Shown piece after piece: positions 15,273 through 22,864 of a stretch of DNA of 23,046 bases (position 1 is the stretch's first letter; every line of letters starts with the position of its first letter). The translations under genes and the position numbers were made by a program. The DNA is taken from NCBI GenBank assembly GCA_030150135.1, contig JASLGO010000034.1, forward strand, positions 1 through 23,046, in the 5' to 3' direction. The notes under the pieces were generated by a model, which made no database searches, was not told the DNA's origin, and saw nothing but the letters and a program-made list of their open reading frames with translations. The stretch is from Aquirhabdus sp. (GTDB lineage: Bacteria; Pseudomonadota; Gammaproteobacteria; Pseudomonadales; Moraxellaceae).

Positions 15273-15731
15273 ATGAAGAAGATCATGATTGTAAGTACGC
15301 TGATTATTGCGATGACTGGAATTTCAGTCGCGCAAGCTGACGACCAATGGCATGGTCAAGGCGGCAGAGATCAACATGGTGGTCAATGGGATCACCGCGA
15401 TGGAGATCAACGCGGCGCTCAAAGGCAAGACAATCGCGGCGACAGATCACAATGGCGAGACAACCGCGGCGGCAATCCGCAATGGCAAGGACAACGTTAC
15501 CGTGCGCCAAACCCATACTTCCGTCCACATGGCTACCAAGTGCGTAGCTGGCATGGTGGAGACCGACTGCCACCTGCATACCGTGGACGTCAATACTATG
15601 TCGACTATCGTCACTATCATCTCAACCCTCCACCAAGAGGCTATCGCTGGGTACGTGTAGATAACGATGTCGTCCTTGCTGCAATCACCACTGGTTTGAT
15701 TATGTCAGTCGTTCAAGGGTTCTATTATTAA
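15273..15731 (+). CDS. RcnB family periplasmic protein
   Basis: 152-residue exported protein. E. coli RcnB is a periplasmic factor in nickel/cobalt homeostasis; most relatives are uncharacterised, so metal handling is inferred. Residues 1-22 are a signal peptide ending AQA before DDQWH. Residues about 24-80 form a low-complexity hydrophilic region rich in Gly, Gln, Asp, Arg and His, with a repeated QWRDNRGG-like pattern. The C-terminal RcnB domain is clear: GYQVRSWHGGDRLPPAYRG, YYVDYRHYHLNPPPRGYRWV and a final hydrophobic DVVLAAITTGLIMSVV. The frame is open six codons upstream, but the ATG at 15273 begins the signal peptide and has AAGGAG six bases ahead. No rcnA or rcnR neighbour is present. 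It stands alone between ribE and ribD on the opposite strand, ending at a hairpin terminator. Confidence 0.86.
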   Translation: MKKIMIVSTLIIAMTGISVAQADDQWHGQGGRDQHGGQWDHRDGDQRGAQRQDNRGDRSQWRDNRGGNPQWQGQRYRAPNPYFRPHGYQVRSWHGGDRLPPAYRGRQYYVDYRHYHLNPPPRGYRWVRVDNDVVLAAITTGLIMSVVQGFYY

Positions 15732-15765
15732 TCATTGACGATGAGGCATGATTGGGAATACCCAG

Positions 15766-15831
15766 TAGGAGCAACCTGTGGTTGCTCTTTTCTGGTTTTG
15801 TTCAGGGCGACCACAAGGGATCGCCCCTACA
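15766..15831. repeat. GTAG-headed REPIN-like palindromic element 2
   Basis: The first half begins GTAG (15766) and has the perfect stem GAGCAACC/GGTTGCTC (15770-15777 with 15781-15788, loop TGT). The second half is in inverted orientation: on the minus strand GTAG (complement of 15828-15831) is followed by GGGCGA and a stem pairing 15806-15811 with 15822-15827. This is the same REP-doublet design as the element at 1891-1946, with different stem sequences. Confidence 0.68.
15770..15792 (+). terminator. Rho-independent terminator of the rcnB-like gene
   Basis: Eight-pair perfect stem GAGCAACC/GGTTGCTC with a three-base loop, followed by TTTT at 15789-15792, 39 bases after the stop. It coincides with the left REP of the REPIN-like element, so one hairpin appears to serve both descriptions. 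Confidence 0.7.
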
Positions 15832-15846
15832 TTTTTGAATCAATAA

Positions 15847-16959
15847 TTAAGATCTAATCGACCTCAACACCCATCTCAGATCATCACCCACAGGTATCAC
15901 ACTCACCGTCTGCCAACGAACTTGCTCACTCATCTGTAAGAATGGCAAATTAAACATTGGACGCGCCAATGAACCCAGCAATGTCGGAGCAAGATAAACT
16001 ATCAGCTCATCCACCAATCCAGCTTCAATAAATGCACCGGATAATGTTGCTCCAGCCTCAATCATGACATCGTGAATGTTTTTTTTATTCTTTAAATCAT
16101 CCAGTAAAGATGCTAATGATTGGTAAGACCACTTTTCTACATCTACATTAATATGAGAAAAAGTTTTCTCTGGATCAATTCCGACCATCAATGTCGATTG
16201 TGCTTGATTCAGTATCTGTGCAGTTTTCGGGATTTTTCCATGACGATCTAACACGACACGAAGTGGCTGAGGAATCTTTTCAATCGGCGTACCATCTGTG
16301 ACAGCACGAACATTGAGCTGAGGATCATCAGCGAGTACCGTGCCAATCCCCGTGATTATCGCACCACTCATTGCCCGAAAGTGCTGGACATCCTGACGCG
16401 CAGCGCTACCTGTAATCCATTTCGACTCACCCGAAGACATCGCTGTACGACCATCGAGACTGGCTGCCACTTTGAGACGTACAAAAGGACGACCACCTGC
16501 CATCGTTTGCAAGAATCCTGCATTGATTTCTCGCGCTTCGGCTTCACAGACACCTACTCGCGTTTCAATTCCAGCAGCTTGCAGCTTGGCAAGCCCCTGC
16601 CCCGCAACTTGAGGATTTGCATCTAAAACTGCCATCACCACACGCGAAACCTGCGCATCAATCAACCCATTTGCGCATGGCGGAGTGCGACCGAAATGCG
16701 AACACGGCTCAAGTGTCACGTAAGCGGTCGCACCTTTTGCAGCTTCACCTGCTTGACGAAGTGCAAAAACCTCAGCGTGCGGCTCACCCGCTTTGGGATG
16801 GAAGCCTTCACCCACAACTTTGCCATCTTTAATCAAGACACAACCCACAGCAGGATTAGGTCTAGTGGTATACAGTCCCCGCTTGGCCAGCATCAACGCA
16901 TGCTGCATCCAACGATGATCTTCCGCATCTTGTTGAACTGAAATAGCAATCTCAGTCAT
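15847..16959 (-). CDS. ribD: Bifunctional pyrimidine deaminase/reductase RibD
   Basis: Catalyses the second and third steps of riboflavin synthesis: deamination of the GTP-derived pyrimidine, then NADPH-dependent reduction of its ribosyl side chain. The 370 residues show the N-terminal cytidine-deaminase-like domain (about 15-135) with zinc ligands His61 and catalytic Glu63 (HAE) and Cys86/Cys95 in PCSHFGRTPPC. The reductase domain follows (about 158-367), with VRLKVAASLDGRTA, WITGSAARQDVQHFRA, GIGTVLADDPQLNVR and the C-terminal IEAGATLSGAFIEAGLVDEL. Length is standard. The ATG overlaps the 3' end of nrdR by eight bases, so translation is probably coupled in the conserved nrdR-ribD pair. The expected downstream ribE is displaced by the rcnB-like gene. 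Confidence 0.97.
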   Translation of the reverse strand: MTEIAISVQQDAEDHRWMQHALMLAKRGLYTTRPNPAVGCVLIKDGKVVGEGFHPKAGEPHAEVFALRQAGEAAKGATAYVTLEPCSHFGRTPPCANGLIDAQVSRVVMAVLDANPQVAGQGLAKLQAAGIETRVGVCEAEAREINAGFLQTMAGGRPFVRLKVAASLDGRTAMSSGESKWITGSAARQDVQHFRAMSGAIITGIGTVLADDPQLNVRAVTDGTPIEKIPQPLRVVLDRHGKIPKTAQILNQAQSTLMVGIDPEKTFSHINVDVEKWSYQSLASLLDDLKNKKNIHDVMIEAGATLSGAFIEAGLVDELIVYLAPTLLGSLARPMFNLPFLQMSEQVRWQTVSVIPVGDDLRWVLRSIRS

Positions 16960-17410
16960 TGGAATGTCTCATCTGATCAATCGTCTGACGGAAAGCCTCA
17001 ACATCTTTAAAGTCACGATATACGGATGCAAAACGCACATAGGCGACATGGTCCAAGGTGTACAACGCCTCCATCACGGCTTCACCAATCAAGCGCGATG
17101 GTACTTCACGCTCGCCTAAGCTGCGAAGTTTTTGGCTGATTTCAAGTAAAACAGTGTCAATTTGATCGAGACTAATCGGGCGCTTTTGCAAAGCATGTTG
17201 CAATGATCGCTTCAACTTCGCCTCATCAAAAGGCTCATAACGACCATTGGATTTCTGCACACGTGGCATCACGACATCATAGGATTCAAAGGTCGTAAAC
17301 CTTTCACTGCATACAACACATTCACGACGACGACGAATCTGCCGACCTTCCGCCGCGAGGCGTGAATCGATCACCTTACTATCAGGCGCATTACAAAAAG
17401 GACAATGCAT
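16952..17410 (-). CDS. nrdR: Transcriptional repressor NrdR
   Basis: ATP/dATP-responsive repressor of ribonucleotide reductase operons. The 152 residues comprise an N-terminal zinc ribbon (Cys3, Cys6, Cys31, Cys34; MHCPFC and RRRECVVC) and an ATP-cone domain (about 49-139), including VQKSNGRYEPFD and the closing VAYVRFASVYRDFKDVEAF. Length and motifs match the family exactly. It is the first gene of the nrdR-ribD pair and overlaps ribD by eight bases. I see no NrdR box in this window; its targets are presumably the nrd genes elsewhere. Confidence 0.98.
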   Translation of the reverse strand: MHCPFCNAPDSKVIDSRLAAEGRQIRRRRECVVCSERFTTFESYDVVMPRVQKSNGRYEPFDEAKLKRSLQHALQKRPISLDQIDTVLLEISQKLRSLGEREVPSRLIGEAVMEALYTLDHVAYVRFASVYRDFKDVEAFRQTIDQMRHSND

Positions 17411-17532
17411 AGAAGTGACAATTGAAAAAATAAAGTTGGCTGTAGTCTAGCAAAGAATCTCCCGACAAAATCATAAAAACTGAACTGACCTCATGAAGTT
17501 TTAATAGATGATTTTTTTTGAATAGCACCCAT

Positions 17533-17564
17533 AAAAAAATGAGAGCCGAAGCTCTCATTTTTAG
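17533..17564 (-). terminator. Rho-independent terminator of amtB
   Basis: Twelve-pair stem AAAAATGAGAGC/GCTCTCATTTTT (17535-17546 with 17551-17562) around the tetraloop CGAA. On the minus strand it is followed by a T-run (complement of A 17533-17539). It lies about 20-50 bases after the amtB stop and ahead of the nrdR leader. Confidence 0.93.
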
Positions 17565-17583
17565 TTCTCAAGGAAGGGATTCC

Positions 17584-19014
17584 TTAGTCACCAACACGTT
17601 CGCCATGTTGTGACAAGTCCAAACCTTCACGTTCTGCATCTTCAGTAACACGCAGACCGATGACCATATCCACAATTTTGAGCAGGATGAAGGTTACGAT
17701 ACCGCTGTACAATAAAGTTGCGAGGATGCCTTCACCTTGGATCATCAATTGATCGATCACTGGTTTAGGATCAGTACCTGTCACAGCTTTAGTGACAAAT
17801 ACTGCAGTGAGCAACGCACCTGTGATACCACCAACCGCATGCACACCGAACGCATCCAAAGAATCATCTGCTTTCAGGATACGTTTCAGGCCAGTTGCAC
17901 CCCAGAAACAGATTGCACCAGCAACCAAACCGATCACCAAAGCACCACCGACATCAACAAAACCTGACGCTGGAGTAATCGCAACTAAACCTGCAACCGC
18001 ACCAGAAGCACCACCCAATACAGAAGCGTGACCACGAACGAAACGTTCAACAGCTAACCAGCTTAGTGATGCAGCCGCAGTTGCAACTTGAGTAACAACC
18101 ATCGCCATCGCAGCGTTTGGACTTGCAGCCAAAGCACTACCAGCGTTGAAACCGAACCAACCTACCCACAGCAAACCAGCACCGATCAAAGTTAAAGTTA
18201 AGTTATGTGGCGCCATTGGTTCTTTGCCAAAGCCGATACGACGACCCAATACATACGCTGAAACAAGACCTGCAATACCAGAGTTAATGTGAACAACTGT
18301 ACCACCCGCATAGTCCAACGCACCTGCTGCAAACAACCAGCCTTTTGCATGCCATACCCAGTGACAGATTGGTGAGTAAACCAAGATACTCCACAAAGTG
18401 ATAAACAACATGAATGCAGAGAACTTCATACGCTCAGCAAATGAACCGCTCATCAATGCCGCAGTGATGATCGCAAAGGTCATTTGGAAAACCATGAACA
18501 GATATTCAGGAATGGTATACGCCGTACCGCCTGCATCAGTCCAAATATGGTCAATCGCAACGCCGCTCATCAGCACACGGTCAAAACCACCAATATATGG
18601 AGAGAGAGCACCAGTACTGTTACCGAATGCAAGCGAATAACCAATAACAACCCAGACCACAGTCACAATAGCGGTTGCGGCAAGGCTATGCATCATGGTA
18701 CCCAATACGTTTTTACGACGTACCATACCACCGTAGAACAACGCCAAACCTGGGATCGTCATTAACAAAACCAATGCGGTTGATGTCAACATCCAAGCGC
18801 TATCGCCTTTATCAAGTTTTGGCGGTGCTGCAGGCGTAGCCGCTGGTGCGGGTGTTGCCGCTGCAGGCGCAGCTGCTGTAGTTGTCGCTGGTGCTGATGC
18901 AGCAGCAGGTGCAGAAGCTGTCGCAACTGGTGCTGATGCAGCATCATCAGCCATGACAAGCGGTGATGCTAATAGTGCGCCAGCTAAGCCGAACGCAAGT
19001 AATACTTGTTTCAT
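17584..19014 (-). CDS. amtB: Ammonium transporter AmtB
   Basis: Inner-membrane ammonium channel of the Amt/Mep/Rh family, gated by binding of a GlnK trimer at low demand. The 476 residues begin with a signal peptide (1-22, ending VMA before DDA), then an unusual Ala/Pro/Thr-rich stretch (about 24-65), then eleven expected membrane helices. The conserved pore histidines are His242 (AGGTVVHINSG) and His392 (FGVHAVGGITG), with Asp234 in the selectivity region. The C-terminal tail (VIGLRVTEDAEREGLDLSQHGE) is the GlnK-contacting segment. It is longer than E. coli AmtB (428) because of the Ala-rich linker. AGGA lies about eight bases before the ATG. It sits downstream of glnK on the same strand with a 122-base spacer. 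Confidence 0.97.
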   Translation of the reverse strand: MKQVLLAFGLAGALLASPLVMADDAASAPVATASAPAAASAPATTTAAAPAAATPAPAATPAAPPKLDKGDSAWMLTSTALVLLMTIPGLALFYGGMVRRKNVLGTMMHSLAATAIVTVVWVVIGYSLAFGNSTGALSPYIGGFDRVLMSGVAIDHIWTDAGGTAYTIPEYLFMVFQMTFAIITAALMSGSFAERMKFSAFMLFITLWSILVYSPICHWVWHAKGWLFAAGALDYAGGTVVHINSGIAGLVSAYVLGRRIGFGKEPMAPHNLTLTLIGAGLLWVGWFGFNAGSALAASPNAAMAMVVTQVATAAASLSWLAVERFVRGHASVLGGASGAVAGLVAITPASGFVDVGGALVIGLVAGAICFWGATGLKRILKADDSLDAFGVHAVGGITGALLTAVFVTKAVTGTDPKPVIDQLMIQGEGILATLLYSGIVTFILLKIVDMVIGLRVTEDAEREGLDLSQHGERVGD

Positions 19015-19095
19015 GAGGGAGTCCTCTGTGCAATATCAATTAAAAGGTATCAATTTTTTTCACAGCAAGTGGTAGTTACAGCCTTTACTTACCTT

Positions 19096-19124
19096 GAACT
19101 GACTCGCAGTCTGAACGAGTGTTC
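19096..19124 (-). promoter_or_regulatory. Inverted repeat in the glnK-amtB spacer
   Basis: A two-part stem in the intercistronic gap just after glnK: GAAC/GTTC (19096-19099 with 19121-19124) outside ACTCG/CGAGT (19102-19106 with 19116-19120), with a nine-base loop. There is no T-run, so it is not a plain terminator. It could protect the glnK mRNA end or set the glnK/amtB expression ratio. Pattern only. Confidence 0.3.
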
Positions 19125-19136
19125 GGGTATATCTCT

Positions 19137-19475
19137 TTAAACCGCTTCTGGTCCAGTCTCACCAGTACGGATACGGATGACCTGTTCAAGATTACTTACA
19201 AAAATCTTGCCATCACCAATCTTGCCTGTACTCGCAACGCGGGTAATCGCTTCAACAGCTTGCTCTACCATTTCGTCACGAATCGCGATGTCGATTTTTA
19301 CCTTTGGCAGAAAATCAACAACATATTCAGCCCCACGATACAATTCTGTATGTCCTTTCTGACGACCGAAGCCTTTGACTTCCGTCACAGTAATCCCTTG
19401 AACACCAATATCGGACAACGCTTCACGCACATCATCCAACTTGAATGGCTTAACGACAGCAGTCACTAATTTCAT
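19137..19475 (-). CDS. glnK: Nitrogen regulatory protein P-II (GlnK/GlnB)
   Basis: Trimeric cytosolic signal protein that senses 2-oxoglutarate, ATP/ADP and, through uridylylation, glutamine. The 112 residues are the standard P-II length. Tyr51, the uridylylation site, lies in TELYRGAEYVVDFLPK on the T-loop; the B-loop TGKIGDGKIFV and C-terminal RIRTGETGPEAV are intact. The frame is open ten codons upstream, but the ATG at 19475 gives the invariant MKLVTAVVKPFK start and has AAAGGAG eight bases ahead. The pairing with amtB indicates the GlnK role (binding and closing AmtB), though the sequence alone does not separate GlnK from GlnB. A sigma-54-like promoter element lies about 85-100 bases upstream. 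Confidence 0.97.
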   Translation of the reverse strand: MKLVTAVVKPFKLDDVREALSDIGVQGITVTEVKGFGRQKGHTELYRGAEYVVDFLPKVKIDIAIRDEMVEQAVEAITRVASTGKIGDGKIFVSNLEQVIRIRTGETGPEAV

Positions 19476-19980
19476 TGTAAAAACTCCTTTGTACTTAATA
19501 CGCAATGTAGAAAGAACGCTTACTTTTGATGATGAAAAAACACCTACACACTTTGCTATTCAAAAACCGTACCAGACTGATACCGCACACGAAGATTAAC
19601 GTAAAAATATTCGCTATAGTAATGATTCATAGAAAAATTTATAAAAAATTGCTACAGCACGTGATCTCTTCGCTGAAACTAGACTAAAATTATCACACCA
19701 ACAACACTCTGCACATTGCCATAACATAAAGGCGACAATATTAAAGCGCTCTAAAAGTGTGCATTGAGAATATCCTAAAAAAGATCACCGTGATGAATTC
19801 TCTTTTTCTTCACTGAAAATGGATACAATGAATGCGATAAATCTGGCATTGAAATTGAACTGCATGGCAAATGCACCGTGAGCAACAATCACATCACATT
19901 GTTTTTACATATTTTATAAAGCAATGTTCGAAATAGAGTCACTTATTATTAATTGCACCATTAAAGAGCGAAGTAGCACT
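19476..19980. other. 505-base divergent intergenic region (glnK / ubiK)
   Basis: AT-rich spacer with no gene I can support. The glnK side holds its ribosome site and a sigma-54-like element (19559-19574). The middle has a six-base dyad TGCACA/TGTGCA (19710-19715 with 19758-19763) and an odd-centred palindrome ATCAC-C-GTGAT (19784-19794). An in-frame ATG at 19924 would extend ubiK by 19 codons, but those residues are not family-like. Confidence 0.55.
19559..19574 (-). promoter_or_regulatory. Candidate sigma-54 (RpoN) promoter of glnK-amtB
   Basis: The minus strand reads TGGTACGGTTTTTGAA. Against the -24/-12 consensus TGGCACG-N4-TTGCA it keeps GG at -24, ACG, the exact spacing and TTG, with two mismatches (T for C in the -24 box, A for C in the -12 box). 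The leader to the glnK ATG would be about 70 bases. RpoN/NtrC control of glnK-amtB is well known in enteric bacteria; I found no clear NtrC site nearby, so this is tentative. Confidence 0.4.
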
Positions 19981-20214
19981 ATGTTAGAGCAATTCCTTCA
20001 AGCTGTTTCAGAACAGCTCAAAGCACCCAAAGCAGATTTTGAAAAAAATATGCGTGCGTGGTTCAGTGACACCTTGGATCGTATGGATATTGTGAGTCGT
20101 GATACTCTCGTCCGCCAAGAAAAACAACTTGCTGAAGCCAGACAAGCGATTAAGGTGCTAGAACAACAAGTCAGCGCACTGGAAAAAGTAATCCTTGAGC
20201 GAAAGGAAGGTTGA
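19981..20214 (+). CDS. ubiK: Ubiquinone biosynthesis accessory factor UbiK (BMFP domain)
   Basis: Small coiled-coil protein (YqiC/BMFP family) that assists the soluble Ubi complex in ubiquinone synthesis and can interact with membranes. The 77 residues show the family plan: an amphipathic N-terminal part (FEKNMRAWFSDTLDRMDIVSRDTLVRQEK) followed by a heptad-patterned coiled coil (AEARQAIKVLEQQVSALEKVI). It is shorter than E. coli UbiK (96) because the variable C-terminal tail is missing. I chose the ATG at 19981 (MLEQFLQAVSEQL), not the upstream ATG at 19924, because the family begins with such an amphipathic helix; the ribosome site is weak. comM lies downstream after 202 bases containing REP-like hairpins. 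Confidence 0.87.
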   Translation: MLEQFLQAVSEQLKAPKADFEKNMRAWFSDTLDRMDIVSRDTLVRQEKQLAEARQAIKVLEQQVSALEKVILERKEG

Positions 20215-20237
20215 ACTGAAGACTGAATTTTAAAATT

Positions 20238-20315
20238 GGGTGGATTTAGAACCCACCCCTACAAAAACACACCTCTCAATTAGACCCGTAGGAGCAGGTT
20301 CCAAACCTTTCCTAC
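20238..20315. repeat. Two GTAG-headed REP-like hairpins arranged back to back
   Basis: The left unit (20238-20262), read on the minus strand, begins GTAGGGG and has a stem pairing GGTGGG with CCCACC (20238-20243 with 20253-20258). The right unit (20288-20315), on the plus strand, begins GTAGGA, closes with TCCTAC, and has an inner stem AGGTT/AACCT around CCA. The GTAG heads face inward, the reverse of the elements at 1891 and 15766. They lie between ubiK and comM. Confidence 0.6.
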
Positions 20316-20416
20316 CTAACAAAAAAGGATTCCAGAACTACTAAAAACAGTAACACCTTAAAAAATAATGTTTTCTATTAAAACAATCATCAATTTAGAA
20401 TTTATTAGGTTAATAC

Positions 20417-21907
20417 ATGTCATTTGCCCAAGTCTGGACACGTGCAGTCATGGGGCTCAACGCCCCCGCTGTACAAGTTGAAGCTCATTTAAGTCAAGGA
20501 TTACCAGCACTCACCATCGTCGGTCTCCCCGAAGCCGCTGTCCGCGAAAGTAAAGACCGCGTGCGTTCTGCTATTTTAAATTCTGGATTCCAATTCCCTC
20601 AGCGCCGCATGACCATTAACCTCGCTCCTGCCGACTTGCCCAAAGATGGCAGCCGCTTAGACTTACCGATTGCTCTCGGAGTCCTTGCTGCAACAGGTCA
20701 AATCTCTCCCGAATGCCTAGAAAATCGCGAATTTATCGGCGAACTTGCCCTCAATGGCGACCTACGAACTGTACAAGGTGTACTTGCCGTCGCGCGTGCT
20801 ACACATCTTGCTCAACATGAATTATTTGTTCCCGCGACCAATGCAGAAGAAGCTGCGCGGATTGAAGGATTAAAAGTCTGGGGCGCAACAAATCTTGCTG
20901 ACTTATGTGCACACTTGGAGGGAGATGCTCAACTCGCGGATACACCAACGCCTCAAGCCATCAAATCCACAGCTCAACTTCTAGACATGGCGGATATTAA
21001 AGGTCAGCATCGCGCAAGACGTGCGCTGGAGATCGCAGCCGCAGGTGGTCATTCCATTCTCTTTTCAGGTCCTCCGGGAACAGGAAAAACATTACTTGCT
21101 TCACGACTACCTAGCATCCTGCCACCACTCACTGATGAAGAAAGCTTAGAAGTCGCCAGTATTTACTCAATTGCAAACGCGGACCAGCCTTTTGGTGTGC
21201 GTCCATTCAGGTCTGTTCATCACACTGCTTCTGCGGCAGCATTGGTCGGAGGAGGATCACAACCTAAACCCGGTGAAATTACTCTGGCACATCATGGCGT
21301 GTTATTTCTTGATGAACTCCCTGAATTTGACAGAAAAGTCTTGGAAGTTTTACGCCAACCGCTGGAATCCAGTGAAGTTGTCATTTCACGCGCCGCACGG
21401 CAAGTCAAATTCCCTGCAAAGTTTCAACTGATTGCGGCCATGAATCCTTGTCCATGTGGCTACGCCAGCGATAGCAGCGCACGATGTAAATGCTCAACCG
21501 ATGCGATCGCGCGTTACCGTTCAAAACTATCAGGGCCACTGTTAGACCGAATTGACTTACATATAGAAGTACCCGCATTGCCAGCCAGTGATTTACAACA
21601 AGCTCAATCTGGGGAAACTTCTGCAATCGTTCGAGAACGTGTATTATATGCGCGCAAACGTCAATTGACTCGCCAGCAGAGTACAAACCAATCACTCACA
21701 CCCACTCAACTGGATCAATTTGTTGTCCTCGCACCCGCCGAGCAAAAACTCATGCAACTGGCGCAAGCACGTTTGGCATTATCTGCTCGCGCGTACCATC
21801 GCGTTCTACGCGTGGCACGTACGATTGCAGACTTGGCGAATAGTGATGATGTGCTATCCCCGCATTTAACTGAGGCGTTAGGTTATCGGGGATTTGCGCA
21901 GAGTTAA
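20417..21907 (+). CDS. comM: Competence-related AAA+ ATPase ComM (YifB family)
   Basis: Cytosolic hexameric helicase that promotes branch migration during natural transformation; formerly annotated as Mg-chelatase-like YifB. The 496 residues have an N-terminal Lon-like ChlI domain (GLPEAAVRESKDRVRSA, LAPADLPKDGSRLDLPIAL), then the AAA+ core with Walker A GPPGTGKT at 218-225 and Walker B VLFLDE at 293-298. A four-cysteine cluster is present (Cys343, Cys345, Cys355, Cys357 in NPCPCGY and CKC), then the arginine-bearing GPLLDRIDLHIEVPA and the C-terminal lid with SARAYHRVLRVARTIADL. Length is normal. AGGT lies six bases ahead of the ATG. Its presence fits a naturally competent lineage but does not prove competence, since many non-competent bacteria keep it. 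Confidence 0.96.
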   Translation: MSFAQVWTRAVMGLNAPAVQVEAHLSQGLPALTIVGLPEAAVRESKDRVRSAILNSGFQFPQRRMTINLAPADLPKDGSRLDLPIALGVLAATGQISPECLENREFIGELALNGDLRTVQGVLAVARATHLAQHELFVPATNAEEAARIEGLKVWGATNLADLCAHLEGDAQLADTPTPQAIKSTAQLLDMADIKGQHRARRALEIAAAGGHSILFSGPPGTGKTLLASRLPSILPPLTDEESLEVASIYSIANADQPFGVRPFRSVHHTASAAALVGGGSQPKPGEITLAHHGVLFLDELPEFDRKVLEVLRQPLESSEVVISRAARQVKFPAKFQLIAAMNPCPCGYASDSSARCKCSTDAIARYRSKLSGPLLDRIDLHIEVPALPASDLQQAQSGETSAIVRERVLYARKRQLTRQQSTNQSLTPTQLDQFVVLAPAEQKLMQLAQARLALSARAYHRVLRVARTIADLANSDDVLSPHLTEALGYRGFAQS

Positions 21908-21978
21908 TTCACGATCGATATTCACAGTACCATTACGCCGAATATTACACGGAACCCATGACTAAATAAGCTGATCAA

Positions 21979-22065
21979 CCTTCGAAGTGTGTTTTTCTAT
22001 CGCCATGCACTTCGATACTTCGACTGGCTCAGTGACCGCAGGCTTAATGAGCGATGTCACTTTTA
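21979..22065. repeat. Possible dispersed intergenic repeat between comM and the hydrolase gene
   Basis: The spacer holds an eight-base inverted repeat TCGAAGTG/CACTTCGA (21982-21989 with 22008-22015) and then CTTCGACTGGCTCAGTGACC. The CTTCGAC...GCTCAGTGACCG string resembles a short dispersed repeat I recognise from many bacterial intergenic regions, but only one copy is in this window. Confidence 0.35.
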
Positions 22066-22114
22066 ACTTTAATATTTTCACTAACCACGCCAAACCCAAA
22101 GAGATTTTTTTTAC

Positions 22115-22840
22115 ATGATTAGCCCAATTCAAGAAAAGACACTCGACATCCTCCTTCTGCCAGGTTTTATGCTGGATGCAAGACTCTGGGATGATGTTCG
22201 TACTGGACTTGAAATGCTGGGAAAATTATCTTTTGGTGATATCACTCAGGATGATTCACTTGAGGCGATGGCGAAACGAGTCTTATTGAATGCCCCGCCT
22301 CGCTTTGTTCTGATTGGATTTTCGATGGGTGGTTACGTCGCGCAGTGGATCTACAAGTTTGCACCAGAGCGCGTCATCGGCATTATCTTTATGAACACAT
22401 CCGCACACCAACAAAGTGCCGCAGACGTGGCGCAGACTCAAGCCCAGATTGAACTCGCTAAACAGTATCCATTTAAAGGCTTAACCAAACGCGCGCTCAT
22501 CTCGGCAGTCGATCCTGATCGCGCACAGGATCAAGTGTTACTAAATCAACTACAAACCATGGCGATTGATAATGGTAAAGATGTGTTTATCCACCAACTA
22601 TCCGCTATGCGTAATGATGGTTATAAAGATTTAGAAAAAGTGACCTGTCCAACACTGATTATCGCCAGTCGCAACGATCAAATGCGTAGCGTCAACGAAT
22701 CACAGCAAATGGCTGAACGGATTCCTCAATCGCAAATGGTCGTGATCGAACATAGTGGACACATGACACCACTTGAGAAGCCTGTTGAGTTACTCGAAGT
22801 TCTATCGACGTGGTTTAAAGAAAAACTAAGTAAGATATAG
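22115..22840 (+). CDS. Alpha/beta hydrolase family protein
   Basis: 241-residue cytosolic protein with the alpha/beta-hydrolase fold. The catalytic triad is readable: nucleophile Ser70 in GFSMGG, acid Asp188 in ASRNDQM, and His216 in HSGHMTPLEKP. LPGFMLDARLW near the N-terminus supplies the oxyanion-hole region. There is no signal peptide. The C-terminal third (CPTLIIASRNDQM and HMTPLEKPVELLEVLSTWF) is typical of esterase/MenH-like hydrolases, a very broad group, so the substrate cannot be named. The ATG is the only one near the start; AAAGAG lies about 12 bases upstream. The gene is alone, behind a possible repeat and ahead of the palindromic element at the window edge. Confidence 0.9.
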   Translation: MISPIQEKTLDILLLPGFMLDARLWDDVRTGLEMLGKLSFGDITQDDSLEAMAKRVLLNAPPRFVLIGFSMGGYVAQWIYKFAPERVIGIIFMNTSAHQQSAADVAQTQAQIELAKQYPFKGLTKRALISAVDPDRAQDQVLLNQLQTMAIDNGKDVFIHQLSAMRNDGYKDLEKVTCPTLIIASRNDQMRSVNESQQMAERIPQSQMVVIEHSGHMTPLEKPVELLEVLSTWFKEKLSKI

Positions 22841-22864
22841 GCAAAGATAAACACATCGATTGAT

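Noticed and set aside
15304..15660. Several overlapping open frames on both strands within the rcnB-like gene
   Set aside because: The Gly/Asp/Arg/Gln-rich repeats of the real gene leave all frames free of stops; only the 15273 frame has a ribosome site, a signal peptide and a known domain.
19119..19469. Open frame of 116 codons antisense to glnK
   Set aside because: It mirrors the P-II coding sequence almost exactly and shows no family features; glnK is certain.
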